DNA of 64,000 bases. Source: an uncultured Eubacteriales bacterium. GTDB taxonomy: Bacteria > Bacillota > Clostridia > Lachnospirales > Lachnospiraceae. The translations under genes were made by a program, and so were the position numbers. Position 1 is the first letter of the stretch. Each line of letters begins with the position of its first letter. This document shows, in pieces, positions 43,867 to 52,760 of the stretch. The notes under the pieces were generated by a model. The model was not told the DNA's origin. It saw only the letters and a program-made list of their open reading frames with translations, and ran no database searches. The stretch lies in the NCBI GenBank assembly GCA_900539455.1, contig UQCD01000002.1, forward strand, positions 62,001 through 126,000, in the 5' to 3' direction.

Positions 43867-46527
43867 CTATTTTGTTACAAGTACAAGCTCATTGTCTGCT
43901 ATTGTGTAGTAGCTGTCAAACTGGTCAACATTGTTTTCAAATACAAATTTGTAAACATGAGCCTTTGAGTTAATATCGTCGACTTTTACAAAGCCTAAAA
44001 CATTATATTTAGACAAGTATGTATAGAAGTTTGTAAAAGCATTATGCTTTGAATAGCTCTTGTTGGAATCTATATCTGTCATAAAATACACATTATCATT
44101 TGCAAGACAGCTACAGTCAGCAGCTTCAATATTATTATGCTTAAGCTGGTCATAAAAAACGGTTGAATGGAAGGCACTGCCGCCATAGAAGATAGCGTTG
44201 CCATAGTAGGCATAGTCCATAAATACATCAATGTCAGTATCATTTAATGGGTTAGAGGAGGAGATATATGTCTTGTCTGGGTTTTCCATTAAGTAGCTTT
44301 TAACAGCACGAGTATTTTTAACGCTTTGTTCCTTTTGTAATTGGATTTGTTTATTAAAGTTTAAATTTAAGGCAGGTATTAGAAGCAGAAGAATACTTAA
44401 GTAGGTAAATACAATTCCTGTCCTTTTAATAGTTAGGCTGGTGTTAAATTCCTTTAGGGCAAAAAATACATTAATAAGCACTACAGGCAGGATAATAACA
44501 TATAAGGAGCGGTAAACAATACGCCCATTGTATAGCTGGTATAAAAACAATATTAAAGCACCTACATTGTTAAAACCAAAAAATATTAGATTAAATATGC
44601 TTTTATTGTAAAGCAGGACGAATAATAATATAAGTGCTGATATAAGCCAAGCCCCTATAAGCAGTCTGTAGGAATTTGAGGTATATATATTTTTAAACTG
44701 CTTTTTTACGCTTTCATAAAGACTGGTTTTATGGGCATTTGCCTCATCTGCTAAAAGATTAAAGGTAGAGGTATTTATTTCCTCGTCCATAAAGAACCAG
44801 CTAATAGATACCATAACACGAAGGTTAGTGTCCCAAGAGGTCTTTTCAAAAACAGTTGGGTTGGCTAAACAATAGGAATAAGCATAATCTATATACTTAA
44901 CACGGGCTTGATTAAACTCTACAAAATCTGTTCCATTTATGCTTTTTGTAGCATAGCTATTGGAAATTATTAATGTAAGAGTTATTAAAATAAAGGAAAA
45001 GCATATAGTAAGGTATTGTATTATAGCTTTTTTTATTGAAGAACTATTTTGCAGCAGTATTTTATATAAAAAGCCTAACAGTATAAAGCAAAGAATAGCA
45101 AAGCCGGTATCCTTTCTATGGATTAGTACAAGGACAAAGCCAACAAATTCTGTTATATATACTAAGCGGTTAATAAGCTTGTTTTTTGATTTGGCAGTTA
45201 CAAATAACAGCATAACCAAGCCTGCACCTAAAATTGCAGGAACAGTAGTAAAGGAAACATTTGATAGTGGGTAAATCAAAAATACAGTTGAAATCGCTGC
45301 AATCACTAATAAAGCAAAGCTTAATTTGTATTTTTTCTTTTGGCATACCTTAAATATTGAAAGATGAATTAAAAATACACCAATAATCATTAAAAGATAG
45401 CTGTATATAAACCACCATTGTATTCCGGAAAAGAGCTTGTACAAGGTTGAAATAAAAGCACCTAAAATAATATTTATAAATTGGTGGGTTATAAAAGGCT
45501 TACCACTGTACATTCCGCTTAAAGTACGGGCTATTGAGGTATCGTCATTGGTCATATATGTAATATTAGTTGTAAGGACAACAAATATTACAAGCACAAT
45601 AGTAGTAATTATTGAAAAAATTATAATGCCACTATTTTTTGAATATAGGCTGTCAACAAATTTACTTTTAAATATACGGGAAAAATTCTCAAATATAAAT
45701 GAGAATAAAAAGGCAGCAGCTAAGGTTATAACCAGTATTAGCCAGACATTTTTAAAGGAGTAGGTAAAATGTGAAAAATAATATTTTATTAAAAAGTCTG
45801 AAACCAGCCACATTACCATACTATATTTACCTAGTGTAAAAAGTATAAGGTTTAATATTGGAATATTTCTAATAAAAATTGCAGTAAGTAAAATAATAGC
45901 CAAAGAAGCTGTAGTATCTAGTAAATAAATACTTTCAACAGGAAAATATTTTCTTATAGCAATTATTAGAGGAATACTAATAATTAATCCTAAAATAGCA
46001 ATAATTTTAATTACTGTATTTTTAGATAAGGCAGCCTTTAATCTTGCAAAAAACTTATATTCAGCAAAAATAATACCAAGTACAAGCATTGGCAAAAATC
46101 TAAATATATTAAAATCTGCTGTGCTTAAACTAAAAATATATGGAATAAAAAGTGAAAGTGCAAATACTGAAAGTCCACCAGCCTTTTTAATACCTTTGTA
46201 GAGCACAGGAACTAAAAATATAAATAAAACAGCATAGGTGATATATAGCCAGCTTTCAGCAAATAAAGGCACCTTGAAAATAGGAGCAATACCTAAAACA
46301 TTAAAAAGTACGCCAATAATGTTGTCAGAAAGTGAGCCTCCCCATATAGCCGATGGCTTATAATTCTTATAAAGAAATGCACCTGCAAAAATAATAATAA
46401 GGAAAATAAGAGCAATCTTAGCAATTAATCTGCCGGCACGATGAATACTTCTGTCAGACATAGTAGAAGTAGTGGCAGCCTTTTCTATAGTAGTAATGCC
46501 ATAGGCAGTTACAAACACAAATAACAT
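43867..46527 (-). CDS. N-terminally truncated acyltransferase-3 domain fused to a GT-C-like membrane domain
   Basis: 886 residues, many membrane segments. Residues 1-285 resemble the acyltransferase encoded just upstream (LFVFV-x-AYGI, LGKYS, YSFKN-x-WLI, FSFIF). The first ~50 residues of that family, with the conserved HH motif, are missing, and the later His of MWLFH is lost as well (MWLVS). The second half, from ~305, looks like a GT-C glycosyltransferase: an acidic NDD motif (327-329) in the first outer loop, GKPFITHQF, a long hydrophobic core, and a soluble C-terminal part. ATG 46527 has no ribosome site, and the frame stays open upstream. The acyltransferase half is probably inactive; the GT-C half may still work. 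Confidence 0.65.
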   Translation of the reverse strand: MLFVFVTAYGITTIEKAATTSTMSDRSIHRAGRLIAKIALIFLIIIFAGAFLYKNYKPSAIWGGSLSDNIIGVLFNVLGIAPIFKVPLFAESWLYITYAVLFIFLVPVLYKGIKKAGGLSVFALSLFIPYIFSLSTADFNIFRFLPMLVLGIIFAEYKFFARLKAALSKNTVIKIIAILGLIISIPLIIAIRKYFPVESIYLLDTTASLAIILLTAIFIRNIPILNLILFTLGKYSMVMWLVSDFLIKYYFSHFTYSFKNVWLILVITLAAAFLFSFIFENFSRIFKSKFVDSLYSKNSGIIIFSIITTIVLVIFVVLTTNITYMTNDDTSIARTLSGMYSGKPFITHQFINIILGAFISTLYKLFSGIQWWFIYSYLLMIIGVFLIHLSIFKVCQKKKYKLSFALLVIAAISTVFLIYPLSNVSFTTVPAILGAGLVMLLFVTAKSKNKLINRLVYITEFVGFVLVLIHRKDTGFAILCFILLGFLYKILLQNSSSIKKAIIQYLTICFSFILITLTLIISNSYATKSINGTDFVEFNQARVKYIDYAYSYCLANPTVFEKTSWDTNLRVMVSISWFFMDEEINTSTFNLLADEANAHKTSLYESVKKQFKNIYTSNSYRLLIGAWLISALILLFVLLYNKSIFNLIFFGFNNVGALILFLYQLYNGRIVYRSLYVIILPVVLINVFFALKEFNTSLTIKRTGIVFTYLSILLLLIPALNLNFNKQIQLQKEQSVKNTRAVKSYLMENPDKTYISSSNPLNDTDIDVFMDYAYYGNAIFYGGSAFHSTVFYDQLKHNNIEAADCSCLANDNVYFMTDIDSNKSYSKHNAFTNFYTYLSKYNVLGFVKVDDINSKAHVYKFVFENNVDQFDSYYTIADNELVLVTK

Positions 46528-46550
46528 TGTGCATATATAAAAGGAGTTGG

Positions 46551-47645
46551 CTATGCTTGAGAATAGCTGTGTAAATGCTTATATATGTATGAATTAACCT
46601 TCGATATTCTTCCTTCAATAAAATTGACTAAATTAGTAAATATAAAGGAAAATACAAAGGATGTAAGGATTAACATAAAATATATAAGCCATAAATTCTT
46701 AAAGGAATATATAAAGTCTGAAAACCATAAGGTCATTATATAGGTATGAAACAGCCACATATACAAGCTGTATTTTCCAAGATAAAACAAAATTGTATTG
46801 ATAATAGGAATATGACTTATTAACAAAAAGCATAATAATACTATATTAAAGGTAGATAAGGTATATAATATAAAATAGTAGCCAGGCTCTATAAGTGTAC
46901 GGAAATAAATAGCTGCTGGAAAATATAAAAATAAACCAGCTAATATAAAAAAATATAGTATGGTATTACTTAAAAGAAAATTTTTTAATAAATCGAAAAA
47001 ATTGTATTTTGCAGTAATTATGCCTAGCAGAGCAACTAATAAATACTTTGGTAGCCTGTCATATGTAGTATTTAAGGAAAGTATGTAATATGAAAAGATG
47101 ATAAGTATTAATAATGAAAAAACACCTATTTTGTTAAGCAGCTTATAAAGCACAGGAACTAATACAATAAGTAAAATCGCCAAGGATAAATACCACCAGC
47201 TAGAATTTAAAAGAGGTGCCTTAAAAACTGAACACATTCCAATAGCATTAAAAAATACATAAACTATTTTTTGAAGTATACTTCCATTATTATAATCTGT
47301 AGAAGCTGTGTAAGGTAAATTAAAAATGCTGCCTACGATAAAAATAAAAACAATTAAGGCAAAGGTTTTTTTAGAGATATTAAGTATACGCTTACGGGTG
47401 GTAGGCTCCAGATCTTTAAGAGAACAGTCAGACTTTGATAGCTGGATGGATATACCATAGGCTGATACAAATACAAAAAGAAAAACACATACCTTAAAGA
47501 AGCCAGAAATAGCTGTAGTAACTGTCTGGTCAACAATTAAATTAGTAACATTAAATTGGGTCAGCTTTTTTAGTGCAAATAAATGATGAAACAGCATCAT
47601 TAAAATAGCAATGCCTTTTACAATCTGGGAATCTTTTGCTTTCAT
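46551..47645 (-). CDS. Acyltransferase-3 family membrane protein
   Basis: 364 residues, about ten membrane helices. His20-His21 in MMLFHHLFA near the start are the conserved histidines of acyltransferase-3 (OafA-like) enzymes, which acetylate extracellular sugars. LGKYSLYMWLFHTYIM near 290-305 holds the second conserved histidine. It probably O-acetylates the surface polymer. AAAGGA lies upstream of ATG 47645. The downstream minus-strand gene is a paralogue over most of its length. Confidence 0.78.
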   Translation of the reverse strand: MKAKDSQIVKGIAILMMLFHHLFALKKLTQFNVTNLIVDQTVTTAISGFFKVCVFLFVFVSAYGISIQLSKSDCSLKDLEPTTRKRILNISKKTFALIVFIFIVGSIFNLPYTASTDYNNGSILQKIVYVFFNAIGMCSVFKAPLLNSSWWYLSLAILLIVLVPVLYKLLNKIGVFSLLILIIFSYYILSLNTTYDRLPKYLLVALLGIITAKYNFFDLLKNFLLSNTILYFFILAGLFLYFPAAIYFRTLIEPGYYFILYTLSTFNIVLLCFLLISHIPIINTILFYLGKYSLYMWLFHTYIMTLWFSDFIYSFKNLWLIYFMLILTSFVFSFIFTNLVNFIEGRISKVNSYIYKHLHSYSQA

Positions 47646-47756
47646 AGTATTTTAGTATCCTTTATTTTAGTAATATTAAAAAAGAGGAGAAATATATTTT
47701 TATAGTGCCTCTGGAGTAAAGTTTATCATAGAAAATAATATAATTCTATTAGTAAT

Positions 47757-47785
47757 TTGACAAAATAGCGAATATGTTATATGTT
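47757..47785 (+). promoter_or_regulatory. Promoter of rmlB
   Basis: TTGACA (47757-47762) is a perfect -35; TATGTT (47780-47785) follows after 17 bases. The region 47646-47845 is a divergent intergenic space; no clear minus-strand promoter was found in it. Confidence 0.6.
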
Positions 47786-47819
47786 ATTATTATTGTCTAA
47801 AAACACTTATATCTTTAGA

Positions 47820-47845
47820 AGGAGGGTACCTTACAGGTACGAAGA
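47820..47845 (+). promoter_or_regulatory. Hairpin-bridged ribosome binding site of rmlB
   Basis: AGGAGG (47820-47825) lies 20 bases before ATG 47846, too far for normal use. The bases between hold a perfect hairpin, GTACCT-TAC-AGGTAC (47826-47840). If folded, it leaves five bases between the ribosome site region and the start, an ordinary distance. This decides the start at 47846. Confidence 0.5.
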
Positions 47846-48937
47846 ATGTTTATGAGAACTTATTTAGTAACAGGCGGAGCCGGATTTATTGGCTCAAATT
47901 ATATCCACTATATGTTTAAAAAGTATGACAATGAAATAAGAATTATCAATGTGGACAAGCTTACTTATGCTGGAAACCTTGAAAATTTGAAGGATATTGA
48001 AAATAGAGAAAATTATACATTTGTTAAGGCAGATATTTGTGATAAAGAAGCCATAATGAAAATATTTGAAGAAAATGATATTGACAGAGTAGTTCATTTT
48101 GCAGCAGAAAGTCATGTAGACAGAAGTATTAAAAATCCAGAAGTATTTGTACAGACAAATGTACTTGGCACAGCAGTAATGCTTAATTGTGCAAAGGCAG
48201 CCTGGGAGTTACCAGATGGTACTTTCAAGGAAGGCAAGAAATTCCTTCATGTATCTACAGATGAGGTTTATGGTTCATTGCCAGATGATGACAACGCATT
48301 TTTCTATGAAACCTCACCATATGAGCCACACAGCCCATATTCAGCATCAAAGGCTTCCTCAGATATGCTTGTAAAGGCATATATGGATACTTATAAGTTC
48401 CCTGCAAATATTACAAACTGCAGTAATAACTACGGACCATACCAGTTCCCTGAAAAGCTTATTCCACTTATTATTAATAATGCTTTACAAGGAAAGAAAC
48501 TTCCGGTATATGGAGATGGAAAGAATGTTCGTGACTGGTTATATGTTGAAGACCATGCAAAGGCTATAGATATGGTACAGGAGCAGGGCAGACTTTTTGA
48601 AACCTACAATGTAGGTGGTCATAATGAAAAGCAGAATATTGAAATTATCAATATTATTATTGAAACCTTACAGGAAATGCTTCCAGACAATGACCCAAGA
48701 AAAGCACTTGTCAGCAAGGACCTTATTACTTATGTAGAGGACAGAAAGGGTCACGATAGAAGATATGCTATTGCACCAGACAAGATTAAGGCAGAAATCG
48801 GCTGGTATCCGGAAACAATGTTTAAGGAAGGCATTAAGCTTACAATTAAATGGTTCTTTGAGCATGAGGATTGGATGAAGAATGTAACCAGTGGTGACTA
48901 TCAGAAATACTATGAAGATATGTATGCTGGCAAATAG
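47846..48937 (+). CDS. rmlB: dTDP-glucose 4,6-dehydratase
   Basis: RmlB makes dTDP-4-keto-6-deoxyglucose, the branch point between rhamnose and 4-amino-sugar donors. The 363 residues show VTGGAGFIGSN (NAD loop), AAESHVDRSI, STDEVYG, and YSASKASSD with the YxxxK pair. ATG 47852 is a possible second start. It begins a plus-strand group with rmlA and rmlC downstream, interrupted by the GtrII-type gene. Confidence 0.94.
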   Translation: MFMRTYLVTGGAGFIGSNYIHYMFKKYDNEIRIINVDKLTYAGNLENLKDIENRENYTFVKADICDKEAIMKIFEENDIDRVVHFAAESHVDRSIKNPEVFVQTNVLGTAVMLNCAKAAWELPDGTFKEGKKFLHVSTDEVYGSLPDDDNAFFYETSPYEPHSPYSASKASSDMLVKAYMDTYKFPANITNCSNNYGPYQFPEKLIPLIINNALQGKKLPVYGDGKNVRDWLYVEDHAKAIDMVQEQGRLFETYNVGGHNEKQNIEIINIIIETLQEMLPDNDPRKALVSKDLITYVEDRKGHDRRYAIAPDKIKAEIGWYPETMFKEGIKLTIKWFFEHEDWMKNVTSGDYQKYYEDMYAGK

Positions 48938-48947
48938 GTACTGATTT

Positions 48948-51185
48948 ATGTTAAATAAGATTAAGTCAAACAAAATCGTAATAAATATTATAAAGGTAGT
49001 AGGACTACTGGTAGCAATATTTGCTACCTATGGAGTTCTTTCCTGGGTATATACGGGTGATGTATATGGTATATCAGATGTTTCTTTTTCTATAGATGAA
49101 TATGACAAAATAGATTTATCAAATTATGTAGGAAAGTCTAGTGGATTATTTGTAAATGGAAAAGGTGTTTATACTTCAAAAAATACAGACCCTCACTTTA
49201 AAAATATTGAGGTAGAGGGTAAAAGATTTATAGTAGTTTATGTTAATCGTCTGGAAAATACCAGATATAATGGATACACCGTTGCACAGGTGTTTATAAA
49301 AAATAAAGATAAAAGCTTTATAGATGAAGACAGTGTCAGATTAGATTATAAGCTTCATATGGGCTACAATCTAATTGATTTAGGAACTGCTGATTATGAG
49401 GTTTTAAGATTTGACATTACTACAGAAAAAAACACTACTATTGGAATTGAAAGCTTTTCTTTAACAGATAAGTTTGTGTTTCCAAAGCTGATGTGGGTAT
49501 GGCTTTTTGTGGCTGCAATAATTTATTTTGTGTTGATATTTATGTGGAAAACAGTTAAGAAAGCCTTTAGTAAGCTTTTTTACAAGCAGGAACCATTGAC
49601 AGAGTATCAAAATCAGGGAATATTTAAAAGCAGAAGTAAAGCATACTGGATATTTGTTGTATTAGCTGTTGCGTTGGCATATGGCTTTGCACTTACAAGT
49701 ATATCTGTAGGTATAGACGATTTAATGTATGATGAAACCTATATGGTTGACCCATATGTAGCTATTGGTCAGGGGAGATGGGTAATGAATTTCTTAGCCA
49801 ATTTTTTTGATACCTATGATTTCCTCCAATATTGGAGAGGCTTTATTGGTCTTGTAGGAGCAGTAATTGGTGTGACAATATGGTGTTATCTTTTTGAAAA
49901 GGCATCAAAGGGCAGATTTAATGATAAAGCTTGTACTATTTTTGCAGTACTTACAATCACCTGCCCATATATTGCTTATGTTTTTGTATTTAATATGTGT
50001 ACCTTTGAGTTAGGACTTAAATATACAATGACAGGTATTGTTATGTTACTGTTTTATAATAGTATGTTTGAGGAAAATAAAAAGAAAAAGCTTATACAAA
50101 ATATAGCAATGCTGATTTTGCTGCTTTTAGTAGGCGGAGAAACAATATATATTTATCTGTTTATCGGCTTATGTGAAATCGGAATGTTAAATTTCTTATT
50201 TGACAATGAGGATAAAAAGCTGAATTTTAAGAAATGCCTGCTGCACACAATAAGATTGTTGGCAATTTCAGTAGTAAATCTTATTTTATTTAAGATAATT
50301 GCCAAATTATATATGAAAATATATGGTATACAGTCGAATGGGTATAAGGAAGGTTATATTAAATATGATTCCAGCTTATCCATAGGTGAGAATATAGAGA
50401 ACTTTTTAGAAAACTTCCTTGAACGATTAAATCGTTATTTACATGGAGATTTAAGCGGACTAATGCTGTGCATAGGTGTATTAATCATAATGACAATAGG
50501 AATTATATATTCTATTAAAAAGAAAAATGCTCTATTTTTGATATGCTCATTAGGCATTTCTATATTACCATTTGCACTTATGATTGTAACAGGAAACACA
50601 GGTGTACCTAAGAGAACACTTATTATTTTTGGATTAGCCTATGGCTTCGTATTTGCTTTGCTATATACCCTGATAGAGCCATATAAGCTTAAAAACTATA
50701 AGTATGGCTTAGGTATAGTTTTCTTATGTATTGTAGGATATATTGTGATTTTCCAGACAAAGGAAATGAATATGGTATTTGACAAGGAATATACAAAATA
50801 CCAGACCGATATTAAAATTATGAATGATATAGAAACTGAGCTGCAAAAAATCGATAGTCGGAGAGAAAAGTCAGTTATATTTATTGGCTATCCAAATTAT
50901 ACAAAATACAATTATGATGAGGTAGTTGGGGCATCTGTATTTATGTGGGATAGAAGGGAAGATATAGGTCCTGAACTAAGGGCTACGAGAATAAGAGCCT
51001 TCTTTAAGCATCATGGCTATTATATAAATATAGCAGAAGACTATGATTTGGAGGAAATAGCAAAGGCACTGGAGGATAAAACAACCTATCCAAGAGAGGG
51101 CTATGTATTTGAATATGAGGATTATATAATAGTAAATTTAGGATATAATTCAAATATATATGAACTTATTGAAAATGCAGATTAA
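48948..51185 (+). CDS. GtrII-type membrane glycosyltransferase
   Basis: 745 residues. One helix (about 10-33), an extracellular domain of about 140 residues, then ten or so membrane segments and a C-terminal soluble tail. The first outer loop of the main domain has the acidic pair Asp257-Asp258 in SVGIDDLMYDE and GRWVMNF nearby, matching the Glucos_trans_II (GtrII) family. Such enzymes take a sugar from undecaprenyl phosphate and add it to a polymer outside. It would be the natural end user of the lipid-linked sugar made by the ArnC/GtrB-like enzyme. It starts ten bases after rmlB. Confidence 0.78.
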   Translation: MLNKIKSNKIVINIIKVVGLLVAIFATYGVLSWVYTGDVYGISDVSFSIDEYDKIDLSNYVGKSSGLFVNGKGVYTSKNTDPHFKNIEVEGKRFIVVYVNRLENTRYNGYTVAQVFIKNKDKSFIDEDSVRLDYKLHMGYNLIDLGTADYEVLRFDITTEKNTTIGIESFSLTDKFVFPKLMWVWLFVAAIIYFVLIFMWKTVKKAFSKLFYKQEPLTEYQNQGIFKSRSKAYWIFVVLAVALAYGFALTSISVGIDDLMYDETYMVDPYVAIGQGRWVMNFLANFFDTYDFLQYWRGFIGLVGAVIGVTIWCYLFEKASKGRFNDKACTIFAVLTITCPYIAYVFVFNMCTFELGLKYTMTGIVMLLFYNSMFEENKKKKLIQNIAMLILLLLVGGETIYIYLFIGLCEIGMLNFLFDNEDKKLNFKKCLLHTIRLLAISVVNLILFKIIAKLYMKIYGIQSNGYKEGYIKYDSSLSIGENIENFLENFLERLNRYLHGDLSGLMLCIGVLIIMTIGIIYSIKKKNALFLICSLGISILPFALMIVTGNTGVPKRTLIIFGLAYGFVFALLYTLIEPYKLKNYKYGLGIVFLCIVGYIVIFQTKEMNMVFDKEYTKYQTDIKIMNDIETELQKIDSRREKSVIFIGYPNYTKYNYDEVVGASVFMWDRREDIGPELRATRIRAFFKHHGYYINIAEDYDLEEIAKALEDKTTYPREGYVFEYEDYIIVNLGYNSNIYELIENAD

Positions 51186-51230
51186 TATGAGGATTAGTCA
51201 TACTATTAAAATAAAGCTATGACTTGGTTT

Positions 51231-51275
51231 AACCATAAGAAATGCACAGCCTTTGGTTGTGCATTTCTTATGGTT
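51231..51275. promoter_or_regulatory. Perfect 18-bp inverted repeat over the rmlA promoter
   Basis: 51231-51248 is exactly complementary to 51258-51275, with a nine-base loop. No T-run follows, so a classical terminator is not likely. Its right arm covers the probable -35 region of the promoter at 51257-51285, so it may be an operator, or a hairpin at the 3' end of the GtrII transcript. Confidence 0.6.
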
Positions 51276-51285
51276 GTGATATAAT
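51257..51285 (+). promoter_or_regulatory. Probable promoter of rmlA
   Basis: TATAAT at 51280-51285 is perfect. TTGTGC at 51257-51262 gives a 17-base spacer but is a weak -35. The start of rmlA is 33 bases after the -10. Confidence 0.5.
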
Positions 51286-51318
51286 CTAATAAATATGTTC
51301 GATGATAGGAGACGGAAA

Positions 51319-52188
51319 ATGAAAGGTATTATTTTAGCAGGTGGTTCAGGCACTCGTCTTTATCCACTTACAAAGGCAGTTTCAAAGCAGATTATGCCGG
51401 TATACGATAAACCGATGATATATTACCCATTGTCAACACTTATGTTGGCAGGCATTAGAGAGGTGCTTATTATCTCTACACCAAGAGATTTACCGGTATT
51501 TAAGGAATTATTTGGCGACGGCTCACAGTTAGGCATGAGATTTGAGTATGCTATACAGGAAACTCCAAGAGGTTTGGCAGATGCCTTCATAGTAGGAGAA
51601 AAGTTCATAGGAAGTGATAATGTAGCATTAGTATTAGGCGACAACATTTTTTACGGACAAAGCTTTTCAAAGGTGCTTAAAAGTGCTGCTTCAAGAGAAA
51701 AGGGAGCTACTATTTTTGGCTACTATGTAAAAGACCCAAGAGAGTACGGTGTAGTAGAGTTTGATCAGACAGGAAAGGCGCTTTCTATAGAGGAAAAACC
51801 ACAAAATCCAAAGTCAAATTATGCAGTACCAGGCTTATATTTCTATGACAATGATGTAGTTGAAATTGCAAAGAATGTTAAGCCATCAGCAAGAGGAGAA
51901 ATTGAGATTACAGCAGTAAATAATGAATATTTAAAGAGAGGTACTTTACAGGTAGAAACCTTAGGCAGAGGCTTTGCTTGGCTTGATACAGGAAATCATG
52001 ATATGCTTTTAGACGCTGCTGATTTCGTGGCAGCCTTCCAGAAAAGACAGGGCTTATACATTTCTTGTATTGAAGAAATTGCCTATAAGCGTGGCTTTAT
52101 AGACAGAGAACAGTTATTAAAGCTTGCAGAGCCACTTATGAAAACTGCATATGGCCAGTATTTAGTAGATGTGGCAAATGGCTTATAA
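51319..52188 (+). CDS. rmlA: Glucose-1-phosphate thymidylyltransferase
   Basis: RmlA makes dTDP-glucose, the entry to rhamnose and 4-amino-sugar donors. The 289 residues match the short RmlA type. ILAGGSGTRLYPLT is the nucleotide loop, VLGDNIFYG the metal site, IEEKPQNPKSNYA the EKP motif. AGGAG (51307-51311) precedes ATG 51319; an in-frame ATG at 51295 adds eight residues with no ribosome site. Confidence 0.95.
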   Translation: MKGIILAGGSGTRLYPLTKAVSKQIMPVYDKPMIYYPLSTLMLAGIREVLIISTPRDLPVFKELFGDGSQLGMRFEYAIQETPRGLADAFIVGEKFIGSDNVALVLGDNIFYGQSFSKVLKSAASREKGATIFGYYVKDPREYGVVEFDQTGKALSIEEKPQNPKSNYAVPGLYFYDNDVVEIAKNVKPSARGEIEITAVNNEYLKRGTLQVETLGRGFAWLDTGNHDMLLDAADFVAAFQKRQGLYISCIEEIAYKRGFIDREQLLKLAEPLMKTAYGQYLVDVANGL

Positions 52189-52205
52189 AAGAAAGGATGT
52201 TGAAA

Positions 52206-52760
52206 ATGGGAAAGATAACAGTTGAAACTTGCGATATAGAAGGACTAAAAATTATTACTCCAGCAGTATTCGGAGATGAGCGTGGATACTTTATGGAAAC
52301 CTACAACAAAAATGATTATGTTGAGGCTGGTATTGACTATGAATTTGTTCAGGATAATCAGTCAAGCTCAAGAAAAGGTGTTCTTAGAGGCTTACATTTC
52401 CAAAAAGAATTTCCACAGGATAAGCTTGTAAGAGTTGTTAGTGGCGAAGTGTTTGATGTTGCTGTTGATTTAAGAGAGGGCTCTAAGACCTATGGCAAGT
52501 GGTTTGGTGTTCTTTTATCAGCAGAAAATAAAAAGCAGTTTTTCATTCCAAAGAATTTTGCTCATGGCTTTGTAGTTCTTTCAGATACAGCAGAGTTTGC
52601 TTACAAGTGTACTGACTTTTATCATCCAAATGATGAGGGTGGTATTAAATGGGACGACCCAACTATTGGTGTAGAATGGCCTATGCCAGAGGGAATGACA
52701 AAGGATGACCTTATTATTTCTGACAAAGATAAAAAATGGAGCGGAATTGATGAAAAATAA
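52206..52760 (+). CDS. rmlC: dTDP-4-dehydrorhamnose 3,5-epimerase
   Basis: RmlC epimerises dTDP-4-keto-6-deoxyglucose before RmlD reduction. A cupin of 184 residues with DERGYFMETY, RGLHFQ (catalytic His), VFDVAVDLR and FAHGFVVLSD. AAAGGATG lies before ATG 52206; ATG 52197 overlaps that ribosome site. Its end overlaps the next gene by eleven bases. Confidence 0.94.
   Translation: MGKITVETCDIEGLKIITPAVFGDERGYFMETYNKNDYVEAGIDYEFVQDNQSSSRKGVLRGLHFQKEFPQDKLVRVVSGEVFDVAVDLREGSKTYGKWFGVLLSAENKKQFFIPKNFAHGFVVLSDTAEFAYKCTDFYHPNDEGGIKWDDPTIGVEWPMPEGMTKDDLIISDKDKKWSGIDEK

Noticed and set aside
44960..45763. Plus-strand reading frames inside the large minus-strand membrane gene
   Set aside because: Low-complexity hydrophobic shadow frames; the minus-strand frame has coherent domains and paralogy.
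51231..51275. Classical terminator after the GtrII-type gene
   Set aside because: The stem is perfect, but no T-run follows on the plus strand; it was kept as an inverted repeat of unknown role.
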